From assembly GCA_016716625.1 (NCBI GenBank), contig JADJVJ010000005.1, positions 1-64,000 on the forward strand: a stretch of DNA of 64,000 nt. The letters run 5' to 3'. A model generated the notes under the pieces. It saw nothing but the letters and a program-made list of their open reading frames with translations. It ran no database searches and was not told the DNA's origin. Below, one piece after another: positions 1 to 8,249 of the stretch (its first letter is position 1; the number at the start of each line of letters is the position of its first letter). Origin of the DNA: Nostocoides sp. GTDB taxonomy: Bacteria > Actinomycetota > Actinomycetes > Actinomycetales > Dermatophilaceae. The translations under genes were made by a program, and so were the position numbers.

Positions 1-1129
1 CGCGTGCGCCCGCGGAATCCCCGAGCTGGTCACGAGCCCGTCCGCGAGCGTCCAGAACATCGGCCACTGTCTGCGGGGGGAGCACGGCGCGAGAGGTCAG
101 TGCCTCGTCGAAGAGGGCAAGAGCCTCGCTGGCGTTGTCTCGCGACCCAGCCCTCATGCCTCGTGCCACGAGCATCTCCGCGGCGTCCGTCGTGGTCGCA
201 CTGATCGAGAACGCGCGGGCCGCCCGGTCGAGCAGCTCGTCGATGTCCGGCCCGGTCCGGCCGACCCTCATCCTCATCAGCGCCGAGACGCGTTGCAGCC
301 GCGCCCAGGACCTCAAGTTGGCGTTGGGGTCAATGAGCTCGGTGGCACGGTCGTGAAACGCAACCCCCTGCTCGGGGGTGCCGGCGAGAAACTCGATATT
401 GCCTAGGGCCCAGAGCGCCTTGCCCGACTCGACCGTGTGGCCAACCCGATCGACGAGTTCCAGTACCGTTGCCGTCCTCCCCTTGGCCACCGACGCCTCC
501 CCCGCCTCACCGAGCGCCGAAATCAGCGCGATCTCAGCGGATAATCGGGCAGTGCAGTGCTCCTCACCGTCGAGCAGCGACACAGCTTCCCATGCACGGG
601 AGGCGGCGAGTGAGAGTAGGCCCTCCGACCGGGCCGCGACCGACCAACTTGTGAGCACCCGACCACGAAGTGCCCCATCGGCACCGTAGAGCCAGTGCTG
701 CGAAAGCCGAAGACAGCTTGCCTCCATGGCCTGGATATCGTCCGCGGCCGAGGCGTGAATCAGCCGGAGTTGCTCGGCCGTCCAGGCCGCGAGGCCCTGC
801 TCCCCTTCGCCGTCCCTGCGTCGCAGCCGCTCACCCCGAACGGAGGCATCGTAGAGCCGCCCATCGGCGAGAGCAACGAGGGCCTCGGTGTAGTCGGCCG
901 CATCTTCCAGTTGTTCGCGGTGCCGATCGGCCATGGCCCACTCGCGCACCTCAAGTAGCGGGCGGCCGAGCCGCTCTGCGAGGTGCACGAGCACGGAATC
1001 GGTGGGCTCTCGCTGCCCCCCCTCTAGCAGCGAGATGTAACTCCGCGAGAGAGTGTCACCGCCCAACTGTGCCTGCGACATACCGGCCGCCTGTCGCGCG
1101 TCACGAAGGTGTCCACCGAACGACTGCAC
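1..1129 (-). CDS. XRE-family HTH regulator with TPR-like C-terminal region (3' end outside window)
   Basis: An uninterrupted minus-strand reading frame runs from a GTG at 1129 to the window edge, so the C-terminus is missing. The GTG follows a strong GAGGAGGG Shine-Dalgarno sequence. Residues 1 to about 60 form a Cro/CI helix-turn-helix, seen as GGHLRDARQAAGMSQAQLG followed by SRSYISLLEGGQREPT. The remaining 300 or so residues are Ala/Leu-rich helices (for example AEIALISALGEAGEASVAKG and ESGKALWALGNIEFLAGTPE) with the look of tetratricopeptide repeats. XRE-TPR proteins are DNA-binding regulators, and in several families (Rgg, PlcR) the TPR part binds a peptide. The gene is divergent from a 34-residue signal-peptide-like ORF, with inverted repeats between them. 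The fold assignment is reasonably firm; the ligand is unknown. Confidence 0.8.
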   Translation of the reverse strand, partial: MQSFGGHLRDARQAAGMSQAQLGGDTLSRSYISLLEGGQREPTDSVLVHLAERLGRPLLEVREWAMADRHREQLEDAADYTEALVALADGRLYDASVRGERLRRRDGEGEQGLAAWTAEQLRLIHASAADDIQAMEASCLRLSQHWLYGADGALRGRVLTSWSVAARSEGLLSLAASRAWEAVSLLDGEEHCTARLSAEIALISALGEAGEASVAKGRTATVLELVDRVGHTVESGKALWALGNIEFLAGTPEQGVAFHDRATELIDPNANLRSWARLQRVSALMRMRVGRTGPDIDELLDRAARAFSISATTTDAAEMLVARGMRAGSRDNASEALALFDEALTSRAVLPPQTVADVLDARGRARDQLGDSAGAR

Positions 1130-1178
1130 ATGCCCTCCTCGCGTCTGACCATGCTCTGAGAGTGCCTAAGCACCCAAT

Positions 1179-1218
1179 GCTACGCCATCTGTAGCGCCTG
1201 TATGCGTGGGCTGCTACA
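1179..1218. promoter_or_regulatory. Inverted-repeat half-sites between XRE regulator and small peptide ORF
   Basis: GCTAC (1179-1183), TGTAGC (1190-1195) and GCTACA (1213-1218) form two inverted pairs with 6-7 and 17 base spacers in the divergent intergenic region. Their position suggests operator sites for the neighbouring XRE regulator. This is inferred from symmetry and position only. Confidence 0.35.
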
Positions 1219-1266
1219 TTTCCTGTGACATCGCTCTACCCAGTTCAAGGTCCGAGGGGTTCCACC

Positions 1267-1371
1267 ATGAAAACCATCGTCGCCGCCGTCGCCGCGAGTT
1301 TGTTGGGGGCTCCTCTCGCAGGCGCATTCACAGCCCAGGCACGGTTCCGTCGGGGACCGGCTCCGACGTGA
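1267..1371 (+). CDS. Putative 34-residue exported peptide
   Basis: ATG at 1267 lies 7 bases after a GAGGGG Shine-Dalgarno and opens a 34-codon frame ending in TGA at 1369-1371. Residues 1-23 look like a short signal sequence: a basic start (MK), a hydrophobic core (IVAAVAASLLGAPLAGA) and a plausible AXA-type cleavage site near TAQA. The rest is a short basic tail (RFRRGPAPT). It is divergent from the XRE-TPR regulator. An alternative is that this is the 5' end of a longer exported protein broken by a frameshift, because the neighbouring frame stays open to about 1493. The 159 bases between its stop and the next gene hold nothing I recognise. Existence and function are both uncertain. Confidence 0.35.
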   Translation: MKTIVAAVAASLLGAPLAGAFTAQARFRRGPAPT

Positions 1372-1530
1372 TCACGTCCAGGGCGATTCTGGCCTCCGAC
1401 ACCGTCCTCCGGGGTGACTGGCCCACCCGGTCTATGCCGGGGCGTCCATTCTCACCGGCACCGGTCGACTCCCAACAGCTGGAGCGTCGCTGAAGGGTCC
1501 CGGCTGACGGTTGAGACGGCCGCGCCGGTG

Positions 1531-2490
1531 TTAGAGCGCGTCGTCAATATCGCTGCCGAGGAGAGTCGCCGTGGCGCCCACGATGTGAAGCGCGAGGGCG
1601 ATGACCGTTCGCTTGGTGAGTTCGTCGGCCCCGGGACGCTCGCCCACGGTGAGGGCATAGGTACGGTCCTCCCAGGTCAGCGGGCCGCGATAGCTGGCCT
1701 CGGCCTCGAACATCACCACGGCAACGACCCCGGTCTCGGCGGGTATGGCCACCACACCACCGCGCGGACCGAGCTGATCGGTGATGGGCAGCGGGTAGGC
1801 GACGGAGACCGTCTCGTCGAACTTCGCCGCCCCGGACACCCTGAGCTCACCCCGAACCGCGGCCAGGCCGAGTCCGCTGTCCTTGCCCTTCTCGAGGTCG
1901 AGGCGAGCACGCTCGCTCCATCGCAGCACCTCCTTGCGCTCGGCAGGCGTGAGCGCCGGCGCGGCGCCCCGCCGAGGAGCGGGGACGGTGGCGCCCTTAC
2001 CCACGACGGCTGAGCCGAACTGTCGCCAGTCCTTGACGGGGTCCTCGCGGCGAAAGATCGCCAGCGTGCGGACCGTCTTGTTTCCTTTGACCGTCGAGGT
2101 CCGGGTGAGGTCGATGATGACGGACTGCTCGCCCTCGGCGGCAGCGGGGGCATAGACGGCGCTGCCCGTGTGCGTGAGTTGGCCGAGCGGGCTCTTGCCT
2201 CCGCTGACGTAGTCCCACCGGGTGTCAAAGGCGTCGGCGCGAAGGAGCGGCCCGACATCCGCGGTCAGCCAGACCGTCGGATCGTGGGTCTTGCGGGAGG
2301 CCGCGATGGCGGCGCTGTTGCGCCGGTCGTAGGACTCCAGCAGCGCTGCCACGTCCTCGCCCTGCACCACGCCCGGCGTGGGAGCAGGAGAGGTGGGCGA
2401 GGGCCCTGGATCGCTGGCCGTGCACGCCGCCAGCAGCATCACCACGACAACGGCGCCGACGAGCTGACGCATTCGGTGCAACTGCTCCAT
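1531..2490 (-). CDS. Putative lipoprotein of unknown function
   Basis: A 319-residue protein with a lipoprotein signal: a basic N-terminus (MEQLHRMRQ), a hydrophobic core (LVGAVVVVMLLAAC) and a lipobox LAAC at about residues 20-23, followed by a Ser/Pro/Thr-rich linker. The mature part is soluble with no transmembrane segments and no catalytic motif I recognise. It is probably anchored to the outer face of the membrane. A later start at MRQL (residue 7) is possible and would give a more typical signal length. It is monocistronic, lying just downstream of the pnp terminator region and transcribed in the same direction as pnp. Confidence 0.7.
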   Translation of the reverse strand: MEQLHRMRQLVGAVVVVMLLAACTASDPGPSPTSPAPTPGVVQGEDVAALLESYDRRNSAAIAASRKTHDPTVWLTADVGPLLRADAFDTRWDYVSGGKSPLGQLTHTGSAVYAPAAAEGEQSVIIDLTRTSTVKGNKTVRTLAIFRREDPVKDWRQFGSAVVGKGATVPAPRRGAAPALTPAERKEVLRWSERARLDLEKGKDSGLGLAAVRGELRVSGAAKFDETVSVAYPLPITDQLGPRGGVVAIPAETGVVAVVMFEAEASYRGPLTWEDRTYALTVGERPGADELTKRTVIALALHIVGATATLLGSDIDDAL

Positions 2491-2582
2491 GACCGGAACT
2501 TAGCGCGAACCGCGGGGCCACCCGTGAGTTATCCACAATGCTCAGGTCAGCAACCATCCGCGAAGGGGCCACAGCTGACACG

Positions 2583-2614
2583 GGGCGGCCTACCGATCAC
2601 TCGGTAGGCCGCCC
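2583..2614 (-). terminator. Hairpin terminator downstream of pnp
   Basis: A perfect 14-base inverted repeat, GGGCGGCCTACCGA and TCGGTAGGCCGCCC, with a 4-base loop lies 35 bases past the pnp stop codon. There is no clear U-tract, as is common for actinobacterial terminators. It is followed by a GGTATGTCGTG motif variant. Confidence 0.7.
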
Positions 2615-2649
2615 GCGGGGTATGTCGTGCCTGTCGGCGCGAGGGTGGA

Positions 2650-5055
2650 CTACTCCTCGCGCTGGCCGCCCTCGCGCTGGCCGCGACCGCGGTTGCCGCC
2701 ACGGCGGCGGTTGCGCGGACGACGCTCGCGGTGCTCACCGTCGCCGGTTTCGCCGCCCTCGTGGCCGTCGTGGCCGCCATCGTCGGCCGAGTCGACCTCG
2801 TGACTGGCAGACTCGGCCGCCGGGGCAGCGACCGCAGCCGGAGCCTCGGCCTCCGCGGCCTGCCCACCCTCAGCCTCGGCGACGACCGCCGCGAGCGAGA
2901 GCTTGCCGCGCGGGTCGATCTCCTTGAGTTCGACCTGGATCTTCTGACCGATGGCCAGAACGTCCTCGACCGCGTCGATCCGGCGGCCACCGACGAGCTT
3001 GCGCACCTCGGAGATATGCAGCAGACCGTCCTTGCCCGGCAGCAGCGAGACGAACGCCCCGAAGGTCGTCGTCTTGACCACCGTGCCGAGGAAACGCTCA
3101 CCGATCTCCGGCATCTGCGGGTTCGCGATGGCGTTGATCGCCGCGCGGGCCGCCTCGGCGGACGGGCCATCGGTGGCGCCGATGTAGACCGTGCCGTCGT
3201 CCTCGATGGAGATGTCGGCGCCGGTGTCCTCCTGGATCTGGTTGATCATCTTGCCCTTCGGGCCGATGACCTCGCCGATCTTGTCGACCGGGACCTTCAC
3301 CGAGATGACGCGCGGCGCGAACGGCGACATCTCGTCCGGGACGTCGATGGCCTCGTTCATGACATCGAGGATGTGCAGCCGGGCCTCACGGGCCTGGGTC
3401 AGCGCACCCGCGAGCACGTCGGCGGGGATGCCGTCGAGCTTGGTGTCGAGCTGGATCGCGGTGACGAACTCCTTGGTGCCGGCCACCTTGAAGTCCATGT
3501 CACCGAACGCGTCCTCGGCGCCGAGGATGTCGGTGAGCGCCGCGTACGACATCTTCCCGTCGACCTCGGCGGAGATCAGACCCATCGCGATCCCGGCCAC
3601 CGCAGCGCGCAGCGGCACACCGGCGTTGAGCAGCGAGAGCGTCGAGGCGCAGACCGAACCCATCGAGGTCGAGCCGTTGGAGCCGAGGGCCTCGGAGACC
3701 TGACGGATCGCGTAGGGGAACTCCTCACGCGGAGGGAGCACCGGCATGAGCGCCCGCTCGGCGAGCGCACCGTGACCGATCTCGCGCCGCTTCGGGGAGC
3801 CGACCCGGCCGGTCTCGCCGGTGGAGAACGGCGGGAAGTTGTAGTTGTGCATGTAGCGCTTGCGGGTCACCGGGGAGAGGGTGTCCAGCTGCTGCTCCAT
3901 GCGGAGCATGTTGAGCGTGGTGACGCCCATGATCTGGGTCTCGCCGCGCTCGAAGATCGCCGAGCCGTGCACCCGCGGGAGCACCTCGACCTCGGCGGAG
4001 AGGGCGCGGATGTCGCGCAGCCCGCGGCCGTCGATGCGCACCTTGTCGCGCAGGATCCGCTCGCGCACGAGCTTCTTCTGGACGGAGCGGAAGGCCGCGG
4101 AGACCTCCTTCTCACGCCCCTCGAACTGCTCGGCGAGGGCCGCCTTGACGGACTCCTTGATCTCGTCGAGCCGGTCTTCGCGCTCGGCCTTGCCGGCGAT
4201 GGTGAGGGCAACGGCGGCGTCCTTGGCGGCGTGCGCCTCCACCGCGGCATACACCTCGTCGGTGTAGTCGAGGAAGATCGGGAACTCCTCGACCGGCTTG
4301 GCGGCCCGCGCGGCCAGGTCGGCCTGCGCCTCACAGAGGACCCGGATGAAGGCCTTGGAGGCCTCCAGGCCCTCGGCGACGACCTCTTCGGTCGGGGCCT
4401 GCTTGCCCTCGTTCTTGACCAGGTTCCAGGTGGCGTCGGTGGCCTCGGCCTCGACCATCATGATGGCGACGTCGTCACCGACGATCCGGCCGGCGACGAC
4501 CATGTCGAAGGTCGAGCGCTCGATGTCGCTGAAGTTGGGGAACGCCACCCACTGGCCGTCGATGAGCGAGACCCGCACGCCACCGATGGGGCCGCTGAAG
4601 GGCAGCCCGGAGATCTGGGTCGAGGCGCTCGCGGCGTTGATCGCGAGGACGTCGTACTGGTGGTCGGGGTTGAGCGAGAGGACGGTGATGACGACCTGGA
4701 CCTCGTTGCGCAGGCCCTTGACGAAGCTCGGGCGCAGCGGGCGGTCGATGAGCCGGCAGGTGAGGATGGCCTCGGTGCCGGGGCGGCCCTCGCGACGGAA
4801 GAAGGAGCCGGGGATGCGCCCGATGGCGTACATCCGCTCCTCGACATCGACGGTGAGCGGGAAGAAGTCGAAGCCCTCGCGCGGGGACTTCCCGGCGGTG
4901 GTCGTCGAGAGGATCATCGTGTCCCCGTCGAGGTAGGCGGCGACGGCGCCGCCGGCCTGCTTGGCGAGGCGTCCGGTCTCGAACCGGACGGTGCGGGTGC
5001 CGAAACGACCGTTGTCGATCGTGGCCTCGGCGAATGTGAGCTCAGGACCCTCCAT
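2650..5055 (-). CDS. pnp: Polyribonucleotide nucleotidyltransferase (PNPase)
   Basis: An 801-residue phosphorolytic 3'-5' exoribonuclease and polymerase, cytoplasmic, part of RNA turnover. It has the standard order: a first RNase PH domain (GGAVAAYLDGDTMILSTT near residue 35), a helical linker, a second catalytic RNase PH domain (RFERGETQIMGVTTL region; FGDMDFKVAGT carries the metal-binding acidic residues), a KH domain (DKIGEVIGPKGKMINQIQ near residue 590) and an S1 domain (GTVVKTTTFGAFVSLLPGKDGLLHISEV near 660). The C-terminal 80 residues are acidic and then RGG/Arg-rich, as in other actinobacterial PNPases, probably for RNA binding. It sits just downstream of rpsO, the usual bacterial pairing, with a hairpin between them. 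Confidence 0.97.
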   Translation of the reverse strand: MEGPELTFAEATIDNGRFGTRTVRFETGRLAKQAGGAVAAYLDGDTMILSTTTAGKSPREGFDFFPLTVDVEERMYAIGRIPGSFFRREGRPGTEAILTCRLIDRPLRPSFVKGLRNEVQVVITVLSLNPDHQYDVLAINAASASTQISGLPFSGPIGGVRVSLIDGQWVAFPNFSDIERSTFDMVVAGRIVGDDVAIMMVEAEATDATWNLVKNEGKQAPTEEVVAEGLEASKAFIRVLCEAQADLAARAAKPVEEFPIFLDYTDEVYAAVEAHAAKDAAVALTIAGKAEREDRLDEIKESVKAALAEQFEGREKEVSAAFRSVQKKLVRERILRDKVRIDGRGLRDIRALSAEVEVLPRVHGSAIFERGETQIMGVTTLNMLRMEQQLDTLSPVTRKRYMHNYNFPPFSTGETGRVGSPKRREIGHGALAERALMPVLPPREEFPYAIRQVSEALGSNGSTSMGSVCASTLSLLNAGVPLRAAVAGIAMGLISAEVDGKMSYAALTDILGAEDAFGDMDFKVAGTKEFVTAIQLDTKLDGIPADVLAGALTQAREARLHILDVMNEAIDVPDEMSPFAPRVISVKVPVDKIGEVIGPKGKMINQIQEDTGADISIEDDGTVYIGATDGPSAEAARAAINAIANPQMPEIGERFLGTVVKTTTFGAFVSLLPGKDGLLHISEVRKLVGGRRIDAVEDVLAIGQKIQVELKEIDPRGKLSLAAVVAEAEGGQAAEAEAPAAVAAPAAESASHEVDSADDGGHDGHEGGETGDGEHRERRPRNRRRGGNRGRGQREGGQREE

Positions 5056-5142
5056 TGGGCCCTCCTGTTCTGTATCTGTCGTATGCCGCGAGCATCATCG
5101 TTGTGCTGCGGTGGTCTTCAGGGGGTGGTGGTGCATGCCGAA

Positions 5143-5170
5143 GAAGCGGTCCCCGGTTGGGAACCGCTTC
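5143..5170 (-). terminator. Hairpin in the rpsO-pnp intergenic region
   Basis: GAAGCGGT (5143-5150) pairs with ACCGCTTC (5163-5170), and the stem is extended inwards by CCC/GGG across one mismatch. It lies directly after the rpsO stop and 88 bases before the pnp start, where rpsO-pnp transcripts are commonly attenuated or processed. Whether it terminates or only stabilises the rpsO transcript cannot be seen. Confidence 0.5.
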
Positions 5171-5185
5171 AGCGGACGTCTGTCG

Positions 5186-5455
5186 TCAACGGCGAAGGCC
5201 GAGGCGCTTGATGAGCGAGCGGTAACGCTCGATGTCGACGCTCTCCAGGTAGCGCAGGAGGCTACGGCGCTTGCCGACGAGGATGAGCAGACCACGACGG
5301 CTGTGGTGGTCATGCTTGTGGGTCCGAGAGTGCTCGGTGAGGTCCTTGATCCGCTGCGTGAGCAGCGCAATCTGCACCTCAGGAGAGCCGGTGTCGCCCT
5401 CGCCCTTGCCGTACTCGGCCATGATCTGCTTCTTGACGTCAGTGCTCAGCGGCAT
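5186..5455 (-). CDS. rpsO: 30S ribosomal protein S15
   Basis: 89 residues, the normal S15 length. It carries the family signature: GDTGSPEVQIALLTQRIKDL, then HKHDHHSRRGLLILVGKRRS and LLRYLESVDIERY. It binds 16S rRNA in the central domain of the small subunit early in assembly. The ATG has a good GGAGAG Shine-Dalgarno. The start codon lies inside one copy of the dispersed GTATGCCG motif. It is first in the rpsO-pnp pair. Confidence 0.97.
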   Translation of the reverse strand: MPLSTDVKKQIMAEYGKGEGDTGSPEVQIALLTQRIKDLTEHSRTHKHDHHSRRGLLILVGKRRSLLRYLESVDIERYRSLIKRLGLRR

Positions 5456-5638
5456 ACGACGACTCTCCTTCGATTTCTCGTTGCGCGGCGCGCCCGGGCT
5501 GGTTCACCGGGGCTCTGTGGATCCGCGGCCGTTTCACGGCAAGGACCAAGGCTACCAGCGCCGGAATCGGCGACCTAATTCATCAGGGTCCGGTCCGCAC
5601 CCTCCCGACCGACCCGAGGCGCGGACTGCGCCGAGCCC

Positions 5639-6778
5639 TCAGCGACGGCCGTTGCTCACCTGGGCGACCACGTCGAGGTCTACGCCATCGGCCACGGCGA
5701 GGTGCACCGGGTGTCGGGCCTCACCCGCGCGCAGTTCCACGGTTCCATGCGGGGAGTCCCACGCCCAGGAGGAGAAGGCGCGGCGGGTGTCTCGCACCGT
5801 CGGGATCGTCCTGCCCGCAATGCTCGCCAGGAGGTGGACCCCGGAGTATGTCGTCTCCGCCATCGTGCCCGGAGCCGGTGCCGTCGAGGTCCCGACTTCC
5901 TCGGTCCCGCACACGAGGTCCCAGGCGCCGCGGAACTTGCGCGCGAACTCTTCGGCCGAGGCCGTCTGGAGCGAGGAGAACCATCCTGCCGAGACGAAGA
6001 GGTTCTCGGTGGCCTCCGCCCCGGTGGCCAACACCACCGTCTCGTCGATGAAGGGGCTGAACCGGACCACACTGGCGCTGAGGTCGGCCTCGGCGAAGGC
6101 CCGGTTGAAACGGACGGCGTCGGAACCGACGAGGAGCGTGATGACCCCCTCCGCGCCCGTGCGGACGACCTCTTCGATCACCGACTGCCACACCCGCGGA
6201 TTCTCGGTGCCCAGCGCGACGAAGCGGCACGCGAGGACCCGGATGTCACCCCCGGTCAACCCCTCGATGGTGCGCGCGGCGGTTTCCCGCGGCCAGACAT
6301 AGTCGTTGCCCACGAGGAACCAGCGACGCAGCCGCAACTCGGTACGGAGCCAGGCGAGCGAGGCAAGGATCTGGTCGCCCGGAACCTCACCGCTGCACAG
6401 GACGCCGTCCCCCAGTTCCCCGCCCTCGTAGGCTGCGGCGTAGACATAGGGCGCACGCCCCTGGACGACGCGGGCGATGGACTGGCGCAGGTTGGAGAGG
6501 TGCCACCCGGTGACGGCGTCGATGTCCCCCGCCCTCAGGAGCGAACCGATCCGCCCGGCGACGACGTCGGGGTCGCCGCCGGCATCGACGTGCACGTACC
6601 GGATCGACCGGCCGGCCACGCCCCCGGCGTTGTCGATCTCGGCGGCCGCCAGCTCCGCCGCGGCGAGGCACTCCAGGCCGAAGATCCCGGCGGGCCCGTG
6701 GCGGGGCAGCACGAGGGCGACGCGGTAGTCCTCGGTACTGCCGCGTTCCTGCTGCGGGCTACGTGCAGGCCTTGACAT
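5639..6778 (-). CDS. AmiC-like periplasmic-binding-fold protein (amide sensor or substrate-binding protein)
   Basis: About 379 residues with the type-I periplasmic-binding fold of the AmiC/UrtA group: YRVALVLPRHGPAGIFG at the start, then AAAEIDNAGGVAGRSIRYVHVD, DAVTGWHLSNLRQSIA, RRWFLVGNDYVWPRET and ENLFVSAGWFSSLQT. No signal peptide or lipobox is visible, so it is probably cytoplasmic like AmiC of Pseudomonas, the ligand sensor that releases an RNA-binding antiterminator when amide is bound. It is divergent from a MarR-type gene and next to an FmdB/AmiS/formamidase cluster, which supports sensing of formamide or a related amide. No AmiR-like gene is visible. The start could be the ATG at 6778 or the one at 6787, where CATATG serves both strands. 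Confidence 0.75.
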   Translation of the reverse strand: MSRPARSPQQERGSTEDYRVALVLPRHGPAGIFGLECLAAAELAAAEIDNAGGVAGRSIRYVHVDAGGDPDVVAGRIGSLLRAGDIDAVTGWHLSNLRQSIARVVQGRAPYVYAAAYEGGELGDGVLCSGEVPGDQILASLAWLRTELRLRRWFLVGNDYVWPRETAARTIEGLTGGDIRVLACRFVALGTENPRVWQSVIEEVVRTGAEGVITLLVGSDAVRFNRAFAEADLSASVVRFSPFIDETVVLATGAEATENLFVSAGWFSSLQTASAEEFARKFRGAWDLVCGTEEVGTSTAPAPGTMAETTYSGVHLLASIAGRTIPTVRDTRRAFSSWAWDSPHGTVELRAGEARHPVHLAVADGVDLDVVAQVSNGRR

Positions 6779-6787
6779 ACTCCTCAT

Positions 6788-7180
6788 ATGGGTCCGCGTC
6801 CTTCCCACACCGTGTCGGACCGAGAGGTGCACATGCTCTCGGTCCTCCGCGTGGCGGCTCTGGCGCACTCGCAACTAGAGGGGGCGTTGCGACCCCTCGA
6901 TCTTACGGTAGATCGCTGGCGGGTGCTCATGGCGATCCACGCGGCGCCTGGTGCCTCGATGGCGGAGGTTATCGAGGCCCTCGTCATCCCCGCAACGTCG
7001 GCGACCCGCGCGGTGGACGCCCTTGTCGACCTGGGCTCGGTCTTCCGCACCTCCGCACCGGAGGACCGTCGGCGGGTCACGCTTCGCCTGTCGTCCGCTG
7101 GGCTGCGCAAGCTGCGTCAGGCGCAGGACGTCATCCACGGGATCGACCTGCCGCAGAGCCAGCCGGCCCTGGGGGACTAA
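6788..7180 (+). CDS. MarR-like winged-helix regulator
   Basis: About 130 residues with a winged helix: DRWRVLMAIHAAPGASMAEV, the recognition-helix region IPATSATRAVDALVDLG, and the wing SAPEDRRRVTLRLSSAG. The Asp-Arg-Arg of the wing is characteristic of MarR proteins. The ATG at 6788 abuts the opposite-strand ATG in CATATG. A second ATG at 6833, preceded by GAGAGG, would give a more usual N-terminus. It probably controls the downstream FmdB-AmiS-formamidase genes and/or the divergent AmiC-like gene. Its ligand is unknown. Confidence 0.7.
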   Translation: MGPRPSHTVSDREVHMLSVLRVAALAHSQLEGALRPLDLTVDRWRVLMAIHAAPGASMAEVIEALVIPATSATRAVDALVDLGSVFRTSAPEDRRRVTLRLSSAGLRKLRQAQDVIHGIDLPQSQPALGD

Positions 7181-7190
7181 CCGCGCAATC

Positions 7191-7266
7191 GGGGTATTTG
7201 CGGGGGTATTTACAGATCCCTCGTCGACCTCTACTGTCCGTTATATTCCCGTTTGGGACTATCCCA
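7191..7266 (+). promoter_or_regulatory. Candidate promoter/operator region of the formamide genes
   Basis: The 112-base gap before the FmdB gene is AT-richer than its surroundings. It holds two direct repeats GGGGTATTT (7191-7199 and 7203-7211, 12-base period), a TTATAT (-10-like) at 7241-7246 and an inverted repeat TGGGA-CTA-TCCCA at 7254-7266. A strong GGAGGT precedes the FmdB start. The repeats are candidate binding sites for the MarR or AmiC-linked regulator; this is inference. Confidence 0.4.
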
Positions 7267-7292
7267 GGTGGGACCGTATCTCGGAGGTGTCG

Positions 7293-7580
7293 ATGGCGAC
7301 CTATGAGTTCCGCTGCCCGACCGACGGCGTGATCACGCTGCAGTTGCCCCTCGGGGAGGCTCCAGCGTCGATCACCTGCCCCGAGTGCACCGACTCTGCG
7401 CGGCGGCTCTTCAGCATCCCGCAGCTTCGATTCGGCGACCCCCGGGCCCGCCGACTCATCGCCGAGACCACGGCCAGTGCTAGCGAGCCGGCCGTGGTCT
7501 CGGCACCCCAGGGCAGGCGGCGGACCCCCCGGGTCCGTCCGTCCGCCGACCCTCGAACGGCGATGCTGCCAGCGCCCTGA
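7293..7580 (+). CDS. FmdB-family zinc-ribbon protein
   Basis: 95 residues beginning MATYEFRCPTDG, close to the FmdB start (typically YEYRCxxCG), followed by ITCPECTDSARRLFS. FmdB proteins are small zinc-ribbon proteins often found with formamidase or amidase genes and thought to be regulatory. Here the first knuckle has only one Cys (RCPTDG) while the second is intact (CPEC), so only three of the four usual zinc ligands are present. The C-terminal 40 residues are Arg/Pro-rich and disordered. GGAGG five bases upstream fixes the start. It is the first gene of the fmdB-amiS-fmdA series. Confidence 0.75.
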   Translation: MATYEFRCPTDGVITLQLPLGEAPASITCPECTDSARRLFSIPQLRFGDPRARRLIAETTASASEPAVVSAPQGRRRTPRVRPSADPRTAMLPAP

Positions 7581-7622
7581 TCGGACGCATGGCGGTCGCC
7601 TCGATCTCGGACAAGGAGACAC

Positions 7623-8246
7623 ATGGGTAACGTCGGACTGCTCTACGTCGGCGCAATCCTCTTCATCAACGGTTGCGCCCTGCTCGGTCTCGTTCGCGAG
7701 AACGGCGCGGTGCCCCTGAACATCTTCGTCGGCCTCCTCCAAGTCGTCACCCCGACCTGGCTGATCGTCTCGAGCAACGGAGACCCCGACATCATCTTCG
7801 CGGCGTCGGGGCTCTACCTCTTCGGGTTCACCTACCTCTACGTCGCCTTCAACACCATCTGGGGCTTCGACGGAACGGGCCTTGGCTGGTTCTCGCTCTT
7901 CGTCGCCATCGCCGCCGTGGCGTATGCCGTGGTCTCGGCAGTGCGTGACGACTGGGCCTTCGCGGTGATCTGGCTGCTCTGGGCCTACCTATGGTGGCTG
8001 TTCTTCGAATTGCTCGGCCGCGGCCGAGCCGAACTCACGGCATACACCGGGGCGGTGGCGGCGATCGAGGGCTGGACCACCGCGGCCATTCCGGCCTTCC
8101 TCCTCCTCATCGGCCACTGGGACGTCGTGCCCAATGCCGTCATGGCCGTCATCGTCGCCGTCGTCTCCGTCGGCGGCTTCCTCCTCGCTCGGTCCCGGCT
8201 GGCCAGCCGGACCGTGCCCTCCACCCCCACTCCCGCAGGAGCGTGA
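7623..8246 (+). CDS. AmiS/UreI-family amide or urea channel
   Basis: 207 residues, almost entirely hydrophobic, with about six transmembrane helices: VGLLYVGAILFINGCALLGL, NIFVGLLQVVTPTWLIV, LYLFGFTYLYVAFNTIWGF, WFSLFVAIAAVAYAVVSAV, FAVIWLLWAYLWWLFFEL, plus a final pair. AmiS/UreI proteins form channels for urea and short amides in the cytoplasmic membrane. It stands three bases upstream of formamidase, so formamide or urea uptake is the likely role. AAGGAG precedes the ATG. Confidence 0.9.
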   Translation: MGNVGLLYVGAILFINGCALLGLVRENGAVPLNIFVGLLQVVTPTWLIVSSNGDPDIIFAASGLYLFGFTYLYVAFNTIWGFDGTGLGWFSLFVAIAAVAYAVVSAVRDDWAFAVIWLLWAYLWWLFFELLGRGRAELTAYTGAVAAIEGWTTAAIPAFLLLIGHWDVVPNAVMAVIVAVVSVGGFLLARSRLASRTVPSTPTPAGA

Positions 8247-8249
8247 ACC

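Noticed and set aside
2731..5211. An 826-residue open frame on the plus strand opposite pnp and rpsO
   Set aside because: It is a shadow caused by high third-position GC in pnp; the product is an Arg/Asp/Leu-rich string with no domain, and the minus-strand PNPase and S15 are unmistakable.
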